The notes below the pieces were generated by a model. The model was not told the DNA's origin. It worked only from the letters and a program-made list of their open reading frames with translations, and ran no database searches. The position numbers were made by a program, and so were the translations under genes. A stretch of DNA of 8,892 nt from Clostridia bacterium (GTDB lineage: Bacteria > Bacillota > Clostridia > Oscillospirales > UBA644): assembly GCA_017424085.1 (NCBI GenBank), contig JAFPBP010000353.1:1-8892 (forward strand). Direction: 5' to 3'. Below are positions 6,354 through 8,892 of the stretch, piece after piece (the first letter of the stretch is position 1; every line of letters starts with the position of its first letter).

Positions 6354-7208
6354 ATGCAACGGGTCTACTTTGAGGAATTTTGCCGCCGCGTTACCGAGGA
6401 CGCCCCGTACGCCGTCTTTCATCGGGAAAACGTCAACTACGTCGCCCACATCCACGAGGAGATCGAGGTTGGGTTCGTGGTGTCGGGGTCGGTGCGGGCA
6501 AGCGGCGAATCTTGCGATTATCTGCTGAACGAGGGGGATATTTACGTCTTTCTGCCCGACGAGATCCATGCCCTCACGTCGGAATCCCCCAATCTGCTCT
6601 ACATTCTCCGCCTGCTCCCCAAGCAGAGCGATCGGGTGGACTTTTCCTCCTTCCGCCCCGCCTCCAACTGCGTGCGGGCGGGGGACGCCGCCTACGAGCC
6701 TCTGCGGCGGGCGGTGCTGGAAATGGTGGACGAGCACGATCGGGCACGGGAGGGGCGGGATATGGTCCTTCGCAAGTGCCGCTACGAGATCTTCCTTGCC
6801 ATCTATCGCCTCATGGAGCAGATCCCCTTGTCGGAGGAGGAGCGCCAGCGCCGTGCGGGGAGAACGTCCTTGCTTCGTCGGGTAAACGATTATATTGCCG
6901 AGCATTACGACGAGCCGGTCTCGTTGGATGATCTTGCCGATCATTGCGGCATTTCCAAGTACTATCTTTCCCACAGCATCAAGGAGGTCACGGGCTCCAC
7001 GGTTCTGGACTTTCTCATGCTCTACCGCCTCTCCCTTGCCCGCTCCCGCCTGCGAAACGGGGAGGGAACGGTCACCGAGATCGCCTTCGATTGCGGGTTC
7101 AATAACCTGCGCTCCTTCAATCGGATGTTCCGAAAGTATTATTACGTGACCCCCACCGAGTACCGCAGAAATCCGACCGAATCCCTGCCTCCCTCGGGGG
7201 AAAAATGA
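6354..7208 (+). CDS. AraC-family transcriptional regulator with cupin sensor domain
   Basis: This 284-residue protein has two parts. The N-terminal half (about 15-110) looks like an AraC-type cupin, with HIHEE at 32-36, GFVVSGSVRASG, and NEGDIYVFLPDEIHAL, and would bind a small ligand, often a sugar. The C-terminal 100 residues (about 172-272) hold two helix-turn-helix motifs: SLDDLADHCGISKYYLSHSI from 190, and TVTEIAFDCGFNNLRSFNRMFRK from 239, ending in the usual TPTEYRR. It should bind DNA and activate or repress genes, commonly carbohydrate-use genes. Its own promoter and weak downstream terminator suggest a single-gene unit. The GH2 gene just upstream, on the same strand, is a plausible but unproven target. 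An inverted repeat flanking its promoter (6233-6244 and 6313-6324) could be linked to self-regulation. Start choice is discussed at the ribosome binding site entry; the upstream ATG 6330 would add 8 residues. Confidence 0.93.
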   Translation: MQRVYFEEFCRRVTEDAPYAVFHRENVNYVAHIHEEIEVGFVVSGSVRASGESCDYLLNEGDIYVFLPDEIHALTSESPNLLYILRLLPKQSDRVDFSSFRPASNCVRAGDAAYEPLRRAVLEMVDEHDRAREGRDMVLRKCRYEIFLAIYRLMEQIPLSEEERQRRAGRTSLLRRVNDYIAEHYDEPVSLDDLADHCGISKYYLSHSIKEVTGSTVLDFLMLYRLSLARSRLRNGEGTVTEIAFDCGFNNLRSFNRMFRKYYYVTPTEYRRNPTESLPPSGEK

Positions 7209-7211
7209 GGC

Positions 7212-7231
7212 GTTAGCATTTGCTAACTTTT
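7212..7231 (+). terminator. Weak terminator or palindromic operator between the AraC and copA genes
   Basis: GTTAGCATTTGCTAAC (7212-7227) is a near-perfect palindrome that can fold as a 6-bp stem with a 4-base loop, and TTTT follows at 7228-7231. It lies 3 bases after the AraC stop codon, as a terminator would. The stem is short and the T-run brief, so termination would be weak. It also sits about 27 bases before the copA -35 box, so it could instead be a protein-binding site. Confidence 0.5.
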
Positions 7232-7253
7232 GATGAAATAACCGATTCGTCCC

Positions 7254-7282
7254 TTGCATTTTGTTTTTGGATATGCTATAAT
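7254..7282 (+). promoter_or_regulatory. Promoter of copA
   Basis: TTGCAT (7254-7259) is followed by a 17-base spacer and a perfect TATAAT (7277-7282), preceded by TGC to make an extended -10. The predicted start near 7289 leaves a short leader. No CsoR- or CopY-type operator that I recognise overlaps it. Confidence 0.75.
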
Positions 7283-7295
7283 GAAGAAAAAACAA

Positions 7296-7304
7296 GGAAG
7301 GTGA
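7296..7304 (+). promoter_or_regulatory. Ribosome binding site that sets the TTG start of copA
   Basis: GGAAGGTGA, a close match to the consensus GGAGGTGA, ends 4 bases before TTG 7309, with its GG core 7 bases away. No in-frame ATG lies nearby before the metal-binding motif, so TTG is the best start. Confidence 0.75.
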
Positions 7305-7308
7305 ACCC

Positions 7309-8892
7309 TTGAAGCAAACCTACGTGATCACGGGAATGTCCTGTGCTGCCTGCTCTGCGCGGGTGGAAAAAGCCGCCCGTTCGGTGAAGGGTGTCGGCGA
7401 TGCCTCCGTAAATCTTGCCACGGCAAAGCTGACCGTGGACCTTGCCAACGCCTCTCAAGAGGATCTGTTTGCCGCCGTCCGCAAGGCGGGGTACGGCATC
7501 CGTCTTCCCGACGAGGAGGTCAAGCCCGAAAAGGATACGTTGAAGCTGCGGCTGATCTGCTCTGCCGTCTTTGCCATCCCCTTGTTTTATCTCTCCATGG
7601 GTCCTATGGTGGGGCTTTGGGTTCCTCCCTTCTGCTCCCCCGAGGGGAATCCCGCCTGGTATGCGGGAATTCAGATGGTGCTGGCGTTGGCGTGCATGAT
7701 CATCGGAGTTCCCTTTTATCAAAAAGGGGTTCCCGCTCTGTTCCGCGGGCATCCCGATATGAACAGCCTTGTGGCGTTGGGCACGTTGGCGGGCTTTTTT
7801 GCCAGCGTCTGGGCGTTTTTCCGCATTCTTGCAGGGGATGCTCATGCCGCTCACGCTTTGTATTTTGAATCGGTGGGCGTGATCCTGACCCTCGTGACCC
7901 TGGGGAAGACCATGGAAGCCCGCTCCAAAAAGAAGACCTTTGCCGCCATCCGCGCCTTGACGTCGCTGGCGCCCCATACCGCTCTGGTGGAGCGGAATGG
8001 CACCGTGACCGAGATCCCCATCGAGGAGGTCTCTGTGGGGGATACGGTGGTGGTCCGCCCCGGAGGACGGATCCCTGCCGACGGCGTGATCCTGTCGGGC
8101 AGCGCCGCCGTGGACGAATCCATGCTGACGGGGGAGAGCATCCCCGCCGAGAAGGGCGAGGGCGATACGGTCTGGGCTGCCACCGTCAATCGCAACGGAG
8201 AGCTTCGGATCCGCGTAGTGCACGTGGGCGCCGAAACGGTGCTCTCGGGGGTTATCCGTCTGGTGGAGGACGCTCAGGGCAACAAAGCCCCCGTGGCGCG
8301 GCTTGCAGACAAAATTTCGGGGATCTTCGTCCCCGTGGTCCTTGCCATCGCCTTGATTTCCGCCGTGGCTTGGAGCTTTGCAGGGAAGGATTTTGCCTTT
8401 ATTCTGCAGATCTTCGTCTCGGTTCTGGTCATCGCCTGCCCCTGCGCCTTGGGGCTTGCCACCCCCACCGCCATTTTGGTGGGCACGGGAAAGGGCGCCT
8501 CCAACGGGATCCTGATCAAAGGCGGAGACGTTCTGGAGCGCACCCATTCGGTGGATACGGTGGTTTTCGATAAAACGGGGACCCTCACCGAGGGGCATCC
8601 CCGCGTCACCGATCTGATCCCCGCAAGGGGAACCGAGTCCGAGCTTTTGTATTACGCCGCCTCTGCGGAATCCGCATCGGAGCATCCCTTGGCGGAGGGC
8701 ATCGTTTCCTTTGCCGAACAACGGGGCTTGACTCCGTCCTCTCCCGAGGCATTCCGCGCTCTCAGCGGAAGCGGAGTGGACGCTTCGGTGGACGGCGCCC
8801 GCATTCTGATGGGTACCGCCGCCTTGATGAAGGAGGAGGGAATCTCCCTTTCTGCGGAATCGGAGGAATCCTCCGCAGCCCTGTCCTCGCAG
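7309..8892 (+). CDS. copA: Copper-exporting P1B-type ATPase, 3' end missing
   Basis: The first 528 residues are visible and the frame is still open at the window edge; the family usually has about 740-800 residues. A single N-terminal heavy-metal-associated domain (about 3-67) carries GMSCAAC with metal-binding C12 and C15. Membrane helices follow at about 80-100, 119-140, 150-172 and 185-203. The actuator domain has TGES at 274-277. Two more helices come next, the second containing the transport-site CPC (C377, C379). The phosphorylation motif DKTGT has the acceptor at D421. In the nucleotide-binding domain SEHPL (H459, P460) and GSG (487-489) are visible. ACPCALGLATPTA marks the Cu+ (P1B-1) branch, which pumps Cu+ out of the cytoplasm using ATP. 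The rest of the ATP hinge region and the last two helices lie outside the window. It starts at TTG and has its own promoter. No CopZ chaperone or copper sensor is in view. Confidence 0.96.
   Translation, partial: MKQTYVITGMSCAACSARVEKAARSVKGVGDASVNLATAKLTVDLANASQEDLFAAVRKAGYGIRLPDEEVKPEKDTLKLRLICSAVFAIPLFYLSMGPMVGLWVPPFCSPEGNPAWYAGIQMVLALACMIIGVPFYQKGVPALFRGHPDMNSLVALGTLAGFFASVWAFFRILAGDAHAAHALYFESVGVILTLVTLGKTMEARSKKKTFAAIRALTSLAPHTALVERNGTVTEIPIEEVSVGDTVVVRPGGRIPADGVILSGSAAVDESMLTGESIPAEKGEGDTVWAATVNRNGELRIRVVHVGAETVLSGVIRLVEDAQGNKAPVARLADKISGIFVPVVLAIALISAVAWSFAGKDFAFILQIFVSVLVIACPCALGLATPTAILVGTGKGASNGILIKGGDVLERTHSVDTVVFDKTGTLTEGHPRVTDLIPARGTESELLYYAASAESASEHPLAEGIVSFAEQRGLTPSSPEAFRALSGSGVDASVDGARILMGTAALMKEEGISLSAESEESSAALSSQ

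Noticed and set aside
7276..8721. A 481-codon open frame on the minus strand opposite copA.
   Set aside because: The plus strand carries all the P-type ATPase motifs in order; the minus frame has none and would cover the copA promoter.
1..8892. A new defence, mobile or phage system.
   Set aside because: All protein genes fit ordinary families (Tex, HdeD, HAD, lipoprotein, GH2, AraC, CopA). No nuclease-toxin pair, transposase, integrase, direct-repeat array or reverse transcriptase is visible on either strand.

Overview
The window looks like a piece of chromosome from a moderately GC-rich Gram-positive anaerobe, most likely a gut member of the class Clostridia. The evidence is a combination of traits: strong purine-rich ribosome binding sites, extended -10 (TGnTATAAT) promoters, a lipobox-type lipoprotein, a TTG start, and the gene set itself (Tex, an HdeD/DUF308 protein, a Cof-type HAD phosphatase, a cytoplasmic family 2 glycosidase, an AraC regulator and a copper ATPase). 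The assignment below class level is a guess. All real genes are on the + strand.

Region 1 (1-6112) is a tight run of five genes ending in a clear intrinsic terminator. They are tex (5' end cut by the window), a six-helix HdeD-like membrane protein, a Cof-type HAD hydrolase, a lipoprotein of unknown function, and a GH2 glycosidase. The gaps are 16, 3, -4 (an ATGA overlap) and 27 bases, and no promoter is visible in any of them, so co-transcription is likely. The functions do not form an obvious pathway. The HAD, lipoprotein and glycosidase could share a role in sugar or envelope metabolism, but that is inference.

Region 2 (6113-6353) is a short intergenic stretch with more structure than its neighbours. 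It holds a 16-bp-stem hairpin with a T-run on its minus-strand side, a second small GC hairpin, and an extended -10 box facing left. That box is an exact 12-base inverted copy of the one in the AraC promoter. Together these could encode a roughly 110-nt minus-strand small RNA, or they could be a dispersed palindromic repeat.

Region 3 (6294-7231) is a single AraC-family regulator gene with its own promoter and a weak terminator-like palindrome after it. Region 4 (7254-8892) is a promoter and the first 528 codons of a CopA-type copper-exporting P-type ATPase that starts at TTG and runs off the right edge.

No rRNA, tRNA, CRISPR array, transposase or phage gene is visible. Most of the window is ordinary housekeeping and accessory sequence. 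The 6113-6330 stretch is the part most worth a second look.
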